From NCBI RefSeq assembly GCF_002796985.1, contig NZ_PEKX01000020.1:552867-616866 (forward strand): a stretch of 64,000 nt of DNA, in the 5' to 3' direction. A program made the position numbers and the translations under genes. The notes beneath the pieces were generated by a model. That model saw nothing but the letters and a program-made list of their open reading frames with translations, did not search any database and had not been told where the DNA came from. The DNA is from Pseudomonas sp. Its GTDB lineage: Bacteria; Pseudomonadota; Gammaproteobacteria; Pseudomonadales; Pseudomonadaceae. Below are positions 44,837-54,148 of the stretch, one piece after another. The stretch's first letter is position 1; each line of letters opens with the position of its first letter.

Positions 44837-45361
44837 TCAGGCCGTCGCCTTCTTCTCGCGGATGCAGGTGGGGCCGGCGCGCTCTTCCACGGCGTGGCGC
44901 ACTTCATCGCGCAGGCCGAGCAGGAAGGCCGCTTCGGCGGCAACGAACAGCGGGCCGACGATCAGCCCGGTAAGGTCATCGACGAACGCCGGCTTGCGGC
45001 CTTCGTACCAGTGGCCGACGAACTGGATGATCCAGCCCACCACGAACAGACCGATGCCCCAGGTGAGCCAGTAGGTGGTGCTACCGGCGGCCAGCGCCGC
45101 GCCGATCCACAGCGACAGCGCCAGCAGCGCGGTCATCAGCAGGCCGAAGCGCAGGTCCAGGCGCAGGTAGAACACCACCGATGCCAGCGCCAGCAGCGTG
45201 GCGGGGGAGACCAGCAGGCCGGCCAGCTCGAAGCCGGGGCGCGACAGCAGGGTGGCGATGGCCAGCACGATCATCGGAATACCGATGAAATGGCTGACGA
45301 TGTTCCGCCGGTCACGGTGATAGGCGGCATATTGGGCAAGGTGATCGACCAGAGTTTTCAT
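44837..45361 (-). CDS. Mpo1-like (DUF962) membrane protein
   Basis: This 174-residue membrane protein of the DUF962/YGL010w family has the N-terminal motif YAAYHRDRRNIVSHFIGIP (His residues about 14 and 23), four helices, and the C-terminal FVGHWYEGRKPAFVDDL motif; these histidines bind iron in yeast Mpo1, a 2-hydroxy fatty acid dioxygenase. Bacterial members are of uncertain substrate. Start at 45361 has GCGGGAGA upstream. It converges with the XRE regulator gene, stops 6 bp apart, and is divergent from the Crp-like regulator. Confidence 0.88.
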   Translation of the reverse strand: MKTLVDHLAQYAAYHRDRRNIVSHFIGIPMIVLAIATLLSRPGFELAGLLVSPATLLALASVVFYLRLDLRFGLLMTALLALSLWIGAALAAGSTTYWLTWGIGLFVVGWIIQFVGHWYEGRKPAFVDDLTGLIVGPLFVAAEAAFLLGLRDEVRHAVEERAGPTCIREKKATA

Positions 45362-45435
45362 TATTGTTCTCCCGCAAGGTACTGGCATGATGGCGATCTG
45401 CGCCTCACCACTCTGTCAGCTAGCCGACATTGCCC

Positions 45436-46125
45436 ATGACCGACGCCAAGCCCTACCTCTCCTGCCTGCAAGATGGGCGCTGGTTCCAGACCCTGCCCGA
45501 AGGTCTGCGCCAGGCCCTGCGCGACGCCGCTGTGGTGCGCCGCCTGCCCGCCGGCCAGCGCCTGTTTGCCCGCGGCGATGCACCGTGCGGCCTGTACTGT
45601 GTGGTGGAAGGCGCGATGCGCGTCAGCGTGGTCGGCGAAAGCGGCAAGGAAGCGCTGCTGGCGCTGGTGGAGGCACCCAACTGGTTCGGCGAGATCTGCC
45701 TGTTCGACGGCCAGCCGCGCACCCACGACGCCTACGCCGAGGGCGCCACCGTGCTGCTGCAAGTGCCCCTGGCGCCGCTGCAGACGCTGCTGGCGCAGCA
45801 CCCGGAATACTGGCGCGACTTCGCCCTGCTGATGAGCCACAAGCTGCGCATCACCTTCGCCGTACTGGAGGAGCTGTCGTTGCTGCCGGCCGCACCGCGC
45901 CTGGCCCGGCGCCTGCTGATGATCGCCGAAGGCTACGGCGAATCCGCCATCGCCAAACGCGAGCTGCACCTGCCGCAGGAACAGCTCGCGGCCATGCTGT
46001 CGCTGTCGAGGCAGACCACCAACCAGATCCTCAAGGACCTGGAGGCCCAGGGCATCGTGCGCCTGAGTTACGGTGGCATCGAAATTCTCGACCGCGAACG
46101 GCTGCGCCAGGCTGCCCACGCCTGA
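45436..46125 (+). CDS. Crp/Fnr-family transcriptional regulator
   Basis: This 229-residue regulator has an N-terminal cyclic-nucleotide-type beta-roll (about residues 20-135, RLFARGDAPCGLYCVVEGAMRVSV) and a C-terminal winged helix (about 150-225). The recognition helix is in LAAMLSLSRQTTNQILKDLE. It has no Fe-S cysteine cluster like FNR, so the signal is unknown. ATG at 45436 is preferred to the TTG six bases earlier. It is divergent from the Mpo1-like gene. Confidence 0.9.
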   Translation: MTDAKPYLSCLQDGRWFQTLPEGLRQALRDAAVVRRLPAGQRLFARGDAPCGLYCVVEGAMRVSVVGESGKEALLALVEAPNWFGEICLFDGQPRTHDAYAEGATVLLQVPLAPLQTLLAQHPEYWRDFALLMSHKLRITFAVLEELSLLPAAPRLARRLLMIAEGYGESAIAKRELHLPQEQLAAMLSLSRQTTNQILKDLEAQGIVRLSYGGIEILDRERLRQAAHA

Positions 46126-46344
46126 TCCGCGCCGACAGCCCCTGGAACAGCAGTCTCCGGAGCAACAGCCTCTAGAACAAAAGCCAGACGACTCTCGACA
46201 AGCTTCGATGGTCGGGCCCGGCACTCCCCCGCTCTAATGCCCCGCCGCCGCGCTGGCGCCAGACCGCCAGCGCGCGACGCGGCACCCACCTTTCCGCACG
46301 ACAGCAAGGCGGCCGGCGCCCCGCGCCAGCCGCAAGGGAATCCT

Positions 46345-46842
46345 ATGCGCCTTTCGAAACTCCTCTGCGCCCTCGCGCTGACCACTCCGGCCCTGGCGAT
46401 GGCCGATGACAGCGGCCTCTACGTCGGTGGCGGCGTCACCCGCCTCGAGATCGACGACCGCTCCTTCGACGACCACGACAACAGCTACAAGCTGTACGCC
46501 GGCTACCGCCTGAACAACTACCTGTCCCTGGAAGGCGCAGTCGTGGACTTCGGCGACATGAGCGACGGCAAGAAGCACTTCGACGGCGAATCGCTGCAGG
46601 CCAACGTGCACCTGGGCTTCCCCATCGGCCAGCGCATTCGCCTTTACGGCATCGCTGGCGTGCACGCCTGGCACGCCGATGACGACGCTGCCGGCAAATC
46701 CGACGATGTGGACCCGCTCTACGGCTTCGGCGGCGAAGTGGACGTGATCGGCGGCCTGGGCGTGCGCCTGGAGCAGGAATACCTGGATGTCGGCGACATC
46801 GACCTCGACCAGACCACCCTCTCCGCCTACTGGCGCTTCTGA
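46345..46842 (+). CDS. Small outer-membrane beta-barrel protein
   Basis: This 165-residue protein has a signal peptide (residues 1-20, cut after AMA). An eight-stranded barrel follows, with repeated alternating strands (GLYVGGGVTRLEI, YKLYAGYRLNNYLSLEGAVVDF, LYGIAGVHAW, VRLEQEYLDVG) and the BAM signature ending YWRF. It resembles OmpA-like/opacity-type porin domains. No peptidoglycan-binding domain is present. Function unknown. AAGGGAA lies before the ATG. Confidence 0.88.
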   Translation: MRLSKLLCALALTTPALAMADDSGLYVGGGVTRLEIDDRSFDDHDNSYKLYAGYRLNNYLSLEGAVVDFGDMSDGKKHFDGESLQANVHLGFPIGQRIRLYGIAGVHAWHADDDAAGKSDDVDPLYGFGGEVDVIGGLGVRLEQEYLDVGDIDLDQTTLSAYWRF

Positions 46843-47084
46843 CACCCGACCTGCCCGTTTCAAAGCCCGGCGGAGGGCTCGGCTCTCTCCCCAGAGCAGT
46901 CCCCCCTCCCGACTCCTCCGCCGGCACCTTCACCCGTACCAGGCATCACCCGCGCAAATCACTCTTTCGGTCAGTTGCAGCGGCAGCGTTCGCGGCTAGC
47001 CTAGGGTAGCTGCGTTTCTGGCGCCAGAAAGTCACACACCCGGCGATTCGCGCGGCTCACAATAACAAGAAGGACGCCTCCGCC

Positions 47085-47852
47085 ATGTTCCGAAAGCTCG
47101 ATGTCTATCGCGGTTTCCTGCTGTGCTGTTTCGGACTCCTCTCCCTCGCCGCCCAAGCCAACCTGCCCAGTGAAGAGCTGCAGTTGCAGACCCTGCAGGT
47201 CTATACCTGCCGCTCGATCAACAGCCTCTTGCTGCTACGCGGCGAAGGCTTCCAGGAAACCCACGCCGCCCAGCTCGAGAAGGACCTGGCCACGCTGGAC
47301 AACGCCATCAAGGGCTACCCCAAGGCGGACGACGCGCTGCGCAAGGCCCACACGGAATTCGTTACCCAGATTCGCAATGGCGTTTCCTACGGCCCCAAGG
47401 AAGATGATCTGCCCTGGCGCTACAACCAGGACCTCAGTCGCGCCCTGCGCGACCTGCTCAACCAGGTCGAACGCTTCGTTCCCGCCACTGCCGACGCCAG
47501 CCAGATCCCACTGTGGGAGCTGCCGGTGCGCGTCGAATTCCTCGCCACCCAGTACCTGGGCCGCGCCTACATCAGCGGCCTGGAACTGGCCCGCGAGCAG
47601 CCCCAGGAATACCTCGGCCAGGACGAAAGCGCGCTGGTGCCGCTGCTGTCCCAGCGCATCGATCAGCTCCCCGACAGCGACGCAACCAGGAAACTGCACA
47701 CCCGCTGGGAATACCTGAGCAAGGCACTGCTGGACATGAACAGCAAGAGTAATTCCGGGGTCAGTGCCTCCGGCCGACCCTGGGCGCCGATCATCGTCGA
47801 TCGCAACGCCCGGGCCGTCTCCGGCCAGCTCATGCTGATCAGCCAGCAGTAA
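47085..47852 (+). CDS. Predicted periplasmic protein of unknown function
   Basis: This 255-residue protein has a clear signal peptide (residues 1-25, cut after AQA) and an all-helical mature region rich in charged residues, with one cysteine (TCRSIN, about residue 46). I recognise no domain; similar proteins are, as I recall, confined to Pseudomonas. The last 40 residues are Ser/Gly-rich and less structured. AAGAAGGACG precedes the start. It converges with the PPK2 gene, with only 4 bp between the stops. Confidence 0.8.
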   Translation: MFRKLDVYRGFLLCCFGLLSLAAQANLPSEELQLQTLQVYTCRSINSLLLLRGEGFQETHAAQLEKDLATLDNAIKGYPKADDALRKAHTEFVTQIRNGVSYGPKEDDLPWRYNQDLSRALRDLLNQVERFVPATADASQIPLWELPVRVEFLATQYLGRAYISGLELAREQPQEYLGQDESALVPLLSQRIDQLPDSDATRKLHTRWEYLSKALLDMNSKSNSGVSASGRPWAPIIVDRNARAVSGQLMLISQQ

Positions 47853-47856
47853 CGCG

Positions 47857-48858
47857 TCAGGCGGGGAGCGGCTGCGGCTCGTTCGCCGGCGGCGGCACCG
47901 CCACCACGGCCTGCGCCGGACGCTCCAGTTCGTCGCGATCCATCAGCGCGGCGCGGCCCACCAGCAGGCCGTCCGGAGCGCGGGCGATCTTCGGGTTCTT
48001 GTCCGGATAATCCAGGCTGTGCAGGAAGTGGCGCAGGCAGTTGAGCCGCGCACGCTTCTTGTCGTCGGACTTGATCACCACCCAGGGCGCATCGGCGGTG
48101 TCGGTATGGAAGAACATCGCTTCCTTGGCCTGGGTGTAATCATCCCAGCGATCCAGCGACTGGATGTCGATGGGCGAGAGTTTCCAGTGCTTGAGCGGGT
48201 CGTCGCGACGCGAAACGAAGCGGCGCAACTGTTCCTCGCGGCTCACCGAGAACCAGAACTTGAACAGGTGGATGCCGTTGCGCACCAGCATGCGTTCCAG
48301 CTCCGGCGTCTGCTGCATGAACTCCAGGTACTGGCGCGGCGAGCAGAAGCCCATCACCCGCTCGACCCCGGCGCGGTTGTACCAGGAGCGGTCGAAGAAG
48401 ACGATTTCACCGGCTGTGGGCAGGTGCTGGACGTAGCGCTGGAAGTACCACTGGCCGCGCTCGGCGTCGCTGGGTTTCTCCAGCGCCACCACGCGGGCGC
48501 CGCGCGGGTTGAGGTGCTCGGTGAAACGTTTGATCGTGCCACCTTTGCCGGCGGCATCGCGCCCCTCGAACAGGAGCACGATGCGCTGGCCGGTCTCCTT
48601 CACCCAGCTCTGCACCTTCAGCAGCTCGATCTGCAGTTCGGCCTTGGTCGCCTCGTATTCCCTGCGCTGCAGGCGCTTGCGGTAGGGATAGCTGGCGGGC
48701 AGGCCGGCGGAAGTGGAGTCCTCATTGCTGCCGCGCGGTGCCAGGGCGACAGTCAGCGCGACCGGCCCCTGGCTCTGCGCCTGGATCTGCGCGCCGCCCT
48801 CGGTGGTCGCTTCGGGCAGCGTGGCAATGGCGGGCTTGTTGGCTTCGGGTTGCGGCAT
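47857..48858 (-). CDS. ppk2: Polyphosphate kinase 2 (PPK2, class I)
   Basis: This 333-residue PPK2-family enzyme uses polyphosphate to phosphorylate nucleoside diphosphates (mainly GDP or ADP) and can run in reverse. Walker A is FEGRDAAGKGGTIKR (about residue 99), Walker B FFDRSWYNRAGVERVMGF (about 152), and the lid region contains VSRRDDPLKHWKLSPID. The first 55 residues are a low-complexity tail. ATG at 48858 has a strong AGGAGGAG upstream. The single PPK2 domain points to class I (ADP/GDP-forming type). Confidence 0.93.
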   Translation of the reverse strand: MPQPEANKPAIATLPEATTEGGAQIQAQSQGPVALTVALAPRGSNEDSTSAGLPASYPYRKRLQRREYEATKAELQIELLKVQSWVKETGQRIVLLFEGRDAAGKGGTIKRFTEHLNPRGARVVALEKPSDAERGQWYFQRYVQHLPTAGEIVFFDRSWYNRAGVERVMGFCSPRQYLEFMQQTPELERMLVRNGIHLFKFWFSVSREEQLRRFVSRRDDPLKHWKLSPIDIQSLDRWDDYTQAKEAMFFHTDTADAPWVVIKSDDKKRARLNCLRHFLHSLDYPDKNPKIARAPDGLLVGRAALMDRDELERPAQAVVAVPPPANEPQPLPA

Positions 48859-48940
48859 GGTCTCCTCCTGTGAGACGTGGGGGCGGCCTTCCACTGTGCA
48901 ACCCGTGCCGCCGGCCCTTCTTGACCCGCATCAATCCCCT

Positions 48941-49906
48941 CTAGAGCCAGCCTTTGTACTTGAACCAGTAGTAGGGAATGATCGCCGAGACCACCATCGC
49001 CACCAGCGCCATCGGGTAGCCGGCCAGCCACTGCAGCTCGGGCATGTGCGCGAAGTTCATGCCGTATACCGTGCCCACCAGGGTCGGCGGCAGGAACAGC
49101 ACGGCGGCGATGGAAAACACCTTGATGATGCTGTTCTGCTCGATGTTGATCAGGCCGAGGGTGGCGTCGAGCAGGAAGGTGATCTCCCCGGCCATCTTCG
49201 TCTGGTACTCGCTGAGCGAGCGCACGTCGCGCTCCACCGACTTCATGCCCAGCTTCACCTCGTCGCTGATCCAGCCGTTGTTGCCCTGGCGGAAGTAGGC
49301 CAGCGGCCGGCTGATGCTCAGGAGGCTCTCGTTGAGTTTGGACAGCAGCGAGTTCTTGCGCCCCAGTTGCTTGACCACTTCCTGCAGGTCGGCCTTCTCG
49401 GTGGCCGGGCCCTCGCGAAAGATATCGTTGCCCAGGCTGTCAAGTTGCTTCTGCACGTTCTCCAGCACGTCGGCGATGCGGTCCACCACGCTGTCCATCA
49501 GCGTCACGAACAGCTGGTCGCTACGGCCTTCGCAGCCGCCACGCTGGGAGCGCGTCTCGAAAGTGCGGAAGGCCAGCAGGTCGGTGTAGCGCACCGTCAC
49601 CAGCCAGTGCGGGGTCAGCACGCAGGTGACTTCCGAGGTGTTCGGCTTGTGCTCGCGGATGCCGCCGACCACGGTGGTGGTCATGTACAGCGCACCCTTG
49701 CTTTCGTAGAAGCGCGAGGAGTCCTCGATCTCGGCCATCTCCTCCTGGGTCGGCACATCCACCTCGATGATCGATTCCAGCAGCCGCTCCTCTTCCGCCG
49801 TGGGCTGGAACAGGTCGATCCACAGCGTGTCCTTGGGCATGCCATGGCACTCGCTGCCGTTGTGGCGCACCAGGCGGTCGCCGACGAGGGTGTAATAGGT
49901 GATCAT
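48941..49906 (-). CDS. corA: CorA-family magnesium/divalent cation transporter
   Basis: This 321-residue cation channel has a large cytoplasmic alpha/beta and helical domain (residues 1-255) followed by two membrane helices near the C-terminus. The first ends in the family signature YGMNF (about residue 285), which forms the Mg-selective pore, and the tail YYWFKYKGWL ends in the cytoplasm. I start at MITYYTLVGDRLV (49906), the usual length. It is divergent from the 92-residue conserved gene at 49995, as in the corA region of P. aeruginosa. Confidence 0.93.
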   Translation of the reverse strand: MITYYTLVGDRLVRHNGSECHGMPKDTLWIDLFQPTAEEERLLESIIEVDVPTQEEMAEIEDSSRFYESKGALYMTTTVVGGIREHKPNTSEVTCVLTPHWLVTVRYTDLLAFRTFETRSQRGGCEGRSDQLFVTLMDSVVDRIADVLENVQKQLDSLGNDIFREGPATEKADLQEVVKQLGRKNSLLSKLNESLLSISRPLAYFRQGNNGWISDEVKLGMKSVERDVRSLSEYQTKMAGEITFLLDATLGLINIEQNSIIKVFSIAAVLFLPPTLVGTVYGMNFAHMPELQWLAGYPMALVAMVVSAIIPYYWFKYKGWL

Positions 49907-49994
49907 GTCGCCCGACAATCCTTCTTGAGCCGGAAGTTGCCCCGCAGGTTGGCCAACTTCCCGGCGCTTCACAAGCCCATCGGAGCACACTGTG

Positions 49995-50273
49995 ATGAGC
50001 GAGCAAGACGACAGCGAAGAGTCCTTCGCCGAAGACACCCTGATCCAGGCCATCGAGAACCAGATCGAAAGCGAGAGCCCGCCGGCCGCCCGCGCGGTGT
50101 TCAACAAGCTGACCCTGGTTGGCTATGAGCGCGAGGACGCCCTGCACCTGATGGCCCTGGTGCTGGCCCATGAGATCGAGGCAATGCTGGCCGAGGATCG
50201 CGCCTTCAACGGCGAATGGTACGAACAGGCTCTGCGCGCGCTGCCGACAATGCCCGACGGAACTGAGGCATAA
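49995..50273 (+). CDS. Conserved Pseudomonas hypothetical protein
   Basis: This 92-residue acidic, helical protein (MSEQDDSEESFAEDTL...) has no domain I can name. It sits between corA and the TIGR02647-type gene, as in P. aeruginosa, where the homologue is uncharacterised. An in-frame GTG three bases earlier is a less likely start. Confidence 0.75.
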   Translation: MSEQDDSEESFAEDTLIQAIENQIESESPPAARAVFNKLTLVGYEREDALHLMALVLAHEIEAMLAEDRAFNGEWYEQALRALPTMPDGTEA

Positions 50274-50341
50274 CAGCACTTGCCGAACCGGCCGGACTTG
50301 AGACTACACTGAGGCCTCATTGACCATCGGGAGTTAGGCGA

Positions 50342-50575
50342 ATGGCTTTCACGAAAGAAATGGTTGAAGAACTGGACCTGCTGGCCCTGTATGACCTGGA
50401 GAACAGCCAGGCGGGATTGAAAGTCCACCAGGACGCCTCCTCCGAGGCGGTGGCCGCGGCCGGCCGCCTGCATGCCAAGGGGCTGATCGACCAACGCGAC
50501 GGCGGCTACCTTACCAACCTTGGCATCGACGCCGCCGAGCACGCTCAGGTCCTGCTCGGCATCCTGCGCAGCTGA
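50342..50575 (+). CDS. TIGR02647-family small protein
   Basis: This 77-residue protein (MAFTKEMVEELDLLALYDLENSQAGLKVH as first residues; landmarks LYDLENSQ and YLTNLGIDAAEHA) matches the small conserved TIGR02647 family found in gammaproteobacteria. The layout resembles a winged-helix fragment, so nucleic-acid binding is conceivable. No function is established. GGGAGTTAGGCGA precedes the start. It lies 92 bp before cyaA. Confidence 0.85.
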   Translation: MAFTKEMVEELDLLALYDLENSQAGLKVHQDASSEAVAAAGRLHAKGLIDQRDGGYLTNLGIDAAEHAQVLLGILRS

Positions 50576-50667
50576 CCTCAAGTTCCCCCGTGAGCGGGCG
50601 ATAAACTGGCACCTATTCGAGCGCTGCATCCCCTGATGCGGCGCCGCTGGCCAGGCAGCAGTACGCC

Positions 50668-53517
50668 ATGACGCTCACCCCCGAGATCCGCCCGGACATC
50701 GACGACGGCATCGACCGCAAGGTGCTGGCGCAACTGCGCCAGCGCTTTCTGAAGGTCAACCAGGGCCGTCTGCAACGGGCTGCCGAAGCACTGTCCACCC
50801 GCCAGCAGTTGGTATTGAAACTGCTGCCCCTGCTGCTGGACGTGAACCACCCGCTGCTGCCCGGCTACGTCTCGGCCAGTACGCCCGCCGGGCTTTCGCA
50901 TTTCGTCCCTGACGACGACATCCTCGCCGAAGCCCAACGCCTGACCCGCTCCTTCAGCTACAAGATCCGCCGCGGCAATCCGCCCCTGCCGATCCACGGG
51001 CTGTTCCTGATGGGCAGCCTGGGCACCGTCGCCCAGGCCGAGCAGAGCGACCTGGACCTGTGGGTCTGCCACGCCTCTGACCTTGCCGAACAGGAGCTGG
51101 CCGAACTGCGCCGCAAGTGCGAGCTGCTGGAGCAATGGGCCGCGACCCAGGGCGCTGAAGTGCATTGTTTCCTCGTCGACCCACAGCACTACACCCAGGG
51201 CGCCCGCGAGGCGCGGCTGACCTCCGACGACTGCGGCACCAGCCAGCACTACCTGCTGCTGGACGAGTTCTACCGCACCGCCATCTGGCTCGGCGGCCGC
51301 ACGCCACTGTGGTGGCTGGTGCCGGTGTATGAAGAGAACCGTTACACCGAGTACTGCCAGACCCTGCTGAGCAAGCGCTTCATCCGCGCCGACGACGTCC
51401 TCGACCTCGGCCACCTGGCGCGCATCCCGCCCGGGGAGTTCATCGGCGCCGGTATGTGGCAGCTGTTCAAGGGCATCGAGTCGCCCTACAAATCGGTGCT
51501 CAAGCTGTTGCTGACCGAGGTTTACGCCAGCGAGCACCCGCAGGTGGCCTGCCTGAGCCTGCGCTACAAGCAGGCGATCTACGCCGGGCGTCTCGACGTG
51601 GAAGAGCTCGACCCCTACGTGATGCTCTACCGACGTCTGGAGGAATACCTCAAGGCGCGCGGCGAAACCGAGCGCCTGGAGCTGATCCGCCGCTGCCTCT
51701 ACCTTAAGGTCGGCAAGAAGCTCAGCCGCCCGCCGCGCCAGGGCCACAAGAGCTGGCAGCGCAAGGTCATGGAACGCGTTTCCGCCGAATGGAAGTGGGA
51801 CAGCCGCGCCTTCGCCCAACTGGACAGCCGCAGCCAGTGGAAGGTGCGCCAGGTGCTGCTGGAGCGCCGCGCGCTGGTCAATGAGTTAACCCACAGCTAC
51901 CGCTTCCTCTCCCAGTTCGCCCGTCTGCAGCAGGCCGCCAGCGGCATCAATACGCGGGACATGGGTATTCTCGGCCGACGCCTGTACGCCGCCTTCGAGC
52001 GCAAGGCCGGCAAGGTCGAATTCATCAACCCAGGCATCGCCCCGGACATCGCCGAAGACACCCTCACCCTCGCCCAGTTACCCGGCGGCGAGGCCGGCAA
52101 GCCGCCGTACTGGGCGCTATTCGGCGGCAACCTGTCGTTGCCGGAGCTGGCCGATTTCGCCCCGCTACGCCGCGCCCGCGACCTCATGGAGCTGCTCGCC
52201 TGGAGCCACCGCAACGGGGTGATCGACAGCACCACGCGGCTGTCCCTGCAACCGGGCAGCAGCGACCTCACCGAGTTCGAGCTGCAGAATCTGCTGGGCT
52301 GTCTGCAGCAGGCCGTCCCGCTGCCGCTCGACGAGGTGCCGGAAAACGCCCTGCTGCGCAGCGCGGTGCCTTCGCAGGTGTTGCTGCTGGTGAACGTCGG
52401 CGTCGACCCACTGCGCCAGCACAGCCAGATGAACGTGCACATGACCACCGAGCGCACCGACTCGCTCGGCTATTCCGGGGTGCGCGACAACCTGGTGCTG
52501 ACCCTCGACCAGATCACTCTCAACAGCTGGAACGAACTGCTGGTCAGCCGCTACGCAGGCCCCCACGCGCTGCTCGACTGCCTGCGCGAATTCCTCAACA
52601 CACTGCCCGCCGGTACCCCGCCGCCACGCCTGCTGGTGCGCTGCTTCTGCCGCAACCGCGCCACGGCCATCGCCCAGCGCGTCGAAGACCTGTTCCGCGA
52701 CGCCCACGCGCAACTCGCCAGCGGCAAGGGTGGGCGCTACCTGCTGCAGCTTCGCCAGCACTTCCACCTACTGCATCTGATTCCAGGCAGCGTCAGCCAC
52801 CGGGTGATCGACGGGCTGCCGGCGCTGGTCGAGCACCTGGGCGACACCCAGGACGACAGCGGCTTCCTGCAACTGGACCGGCACGCGCTGGAAGGCGACG
52901 ACCTGGCGATGATCCTGCCGCTGGGGCGGGCCAACACCGTGCAGGTGTTCTACCGCCTGGACGAAGGCAGCGCCGAAGTCAGCATCCTCGACGAACGCAA
53001 CGCCCTCTGGCGGCGGCGCCAGGAGTACGACAGCGAGGAAGGGTTGCTGCTGCCACTGCAGCGCTTCCTGCAATCGGTGCAGTACCGCCGCAACGCCATG
53101 ATCCCGCTACTGGAAACCCAAGGTCCGGTGGGTGCCGACATCTTCTTCTACGAAGTGCTGACCAACGGTCATCAGCACGCACAACGCATCGAGCGACGCA
53201 GCGCCCCGCAGCCACTGGAATCGGTGCCGTTCTACAACGTGCAGGCCATCGTCGAGCCCGGTGAAAGCCAGCGCGCACGCACCACGCTGTACTGCAACCA
53301 CCGCGAGTTCTCGGAACTGGAGTTCGGCAGCGGCCTGTTCCAGGCCGTGGCCCGGCACATCCTCGACCGCCGGCGCGGACAGGAGCGCTACCCCTGCTAC
53401 ATCACCGACCTGGACCTGTCGGCCCTGCGTGAGGGTGGCGAGCTGCAGACGGTGCATTTCCTGCGCTACAAGCAGAGCCTGGAGCAGGCTCTGAACCGAG
53501 CGCTGGCCGAAGCCTGA
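50668..53517 (+). CDS. cyaA: Class I adenylate cyclase
   Basis: This 949-residue enterobacterial-type cyclase makes cAMP for Vfr/Crp regulation. The catalytic N-terminal domain (about 1-450) contains the nucleotidyltransferase signature MGSLGTVAQAEQSDLDLW (about residues 112-129) with the metal-binding aspartates. The C-terminal half (about 500-949) is the regulatory region including NMH-type segments such as MNVHMTTERTD. Length matches P. aeruginosa CyaA. Neighbours rnk and cyaY are as expected. Unlike the toxin CyaA of Bordetella, it is a cytoplasmic housekeeping enzyme. Confidence 0.95.
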   Translation: MTLTPEIRPDIDDGIDRKVLAQLRQRFLKVNQGRLQRAAEALSTRQQLVLKLLPLLLDVNHPLLPGYVSASTPAGLSHFVPDDDILAEAQRLTRSFSYKIRRGNPPLPIHGLFLMGSLGTVAQAEQSDLDLWVCHASDLAEQELAELRRKCELLEQWAATQGAEVHCFLVDPQHYTQGAREARLTSDDCGTSQHYLLLDEFYRTAIWLGGRTPLWWLVPVYEENRYTEYCQTLLSKRFIRADDVLDLGHLARIPPGEFIGAGMWQLFKGIESPYKSVLKLLLTEVYASEHPQVACLSLRYKQAIYAGRLDVEELDPYVMLYRRLEEYLKARGETERLELIRRCLYLKVGKKLSRPPRQGHKSWQRKVMERVSAEWKWDSRAFAQLDSRSQWKVRQVLLERRALVNELTHSYRFLSQFARLQQAASGINTRDMGILGRRLYAAFERKAGKVEFINPGIAPDIAEDTLTLAQLPGGEAGKPPYWALFGGNLSLPELADFAPLRRARDLMELLAWSHRNGVIDSTTRLSLQPGSSDLTEFELQNLLGCLQQAVPLPLDEVPENALLRSAVPSQVLLLVNVGVDPLRQHSQMNVHMTTERTDSLGYSGVRDNLVLTLDQITLNSWNELLVSRYAGPHALLDCLREFLNTLPAGTPPPRLLVRCFCRNRATAIAQRVEDLFRDAHAQLASGKGGRYLLQLRQHFHLLHLIPGSVSHRVIDGLPALVEHLGDTQDDSGFLQLDRHALEGDDLAMILPLGRANTVQVFYRLDEGSAEVSILDERNALWRRRQEYDSEEGLLLPLQRFLQSVQYRRNAMIPLLETQGPVGADIFFYEVLTNGHQHAQRIERRSAPQPLESVPFYNVQAIVEPGESQRARTTLYCNHREFSELEFGSGLFQAVARHILDRRRGQERYPCYITDLDLSALREGGELQTVHFLRYKQSLEQALNRALAEA

Positions 53518-53559
53518 ACGGCTGGACCGAGCGCCCGGTGGAGGGGTGTTGCGTGTGGA

Positions 53560-53964
53560 TCAGCGATCGAAGTCGCCGGCCGCTTCCGGCTGGTATTCCA
53601 CTTCCAGCAGGGTCAGCTTCAGCGTCTTGCCGCTGGGCACCGGCCAGTCGATGCTCTGGCCAGTGGTCAGGCCCAACAGGGCGGTGCCCACCGGCGCGAG
53701 GACCGAGACCTTGCCTTCACCGCCGACGCCGGCCGGGTAGACCAGCGTCAGGTGGTATTCCTTGCCGCTGCTTTCCTCGCGGCAACGCACCGTGGAATTC
53801 ATCGTGACCACGCCCGGCGGTATCTCGTCGTGGCCGACCACCGTGGCGCGGGCCAGTTCGGCCTCCAGCGCCTCGGCTGCGGGGCCGTACTCATCCAGGC
53901 TGTCGAGCATGCGCTCCAGACGTTGCAGGTCGAGTCGAGTAACGGTGATGGGTGTCGTGGTCAT
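53560..53964 (-). CDS. rnk: Regulator of nucleoside diphosphate kinase
   Basis: This 134-residue protein related to GreA/GreB has a short N-terminal coiled coil (about 8-45) and a C-terminal FKBP-like GreA/B domain (about 50-134, with VTMNSTVRCREESSGKEYHLTLVYP as landmark at 53-77: RCREESSGKEYHLTLVY). Rnk binds RNA polymerase in the secondary channel and affects nucleoside diphosphate kinase and alginate levels in Pseudomonas. The gene converges with cyaA. Typical length is 134-136. Confidence 0.94.
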   Translation of the reverse strand: MTTTPITVTRLDLQRLERMLDSLDEYGPAAEALEAELARATVVGHDEIPPGVVTMNSTVRCREESSGKEYHLTLVYPAGVGGEGKVSVLAPVGTALLGLTTGQSIDWPVPSGKTLKLTLLEVEYQPEAAGDFDR

Positions 53965-54078
53965 GATGGTTGGCAGTCTCCTTACAGGAGAGCCCCGGAC
54001 GCTCGCGCGTTCGGGGCCCTGGGTGTTCTGGCAGTAAAGACGTTCGGCGATCGAACGCGTAGTGAAATTCGAAAAATG

Positions 54079-54106
54079 AAAAACCCCGCCCTAAGGCGGG
54101 GTTTTT
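54079..54106 (-). terminator. Intrinsic terminator
   Basis: AAAAACCCCGCC and GGCGGGGTTTTT form a perfect 12-bp stem around CTAA. It lies 43 bp after the stop of the DUF1289 gene and ends the AraC-cyaY-DUF1289 transcript on the minus strand. Confidence 0.9.
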
Positions 54107-54148
54107 CTGGACACTAACACAGCACAGAAAATAAGCAACACTGACCAG

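Noticed and set aside
46126..46344. Possible gene or RNA between the Crp-like regulator and the barrel protein
   Set aside because: Only 219 bp, no reading frame with start signals and no convincing hairpin with T run.
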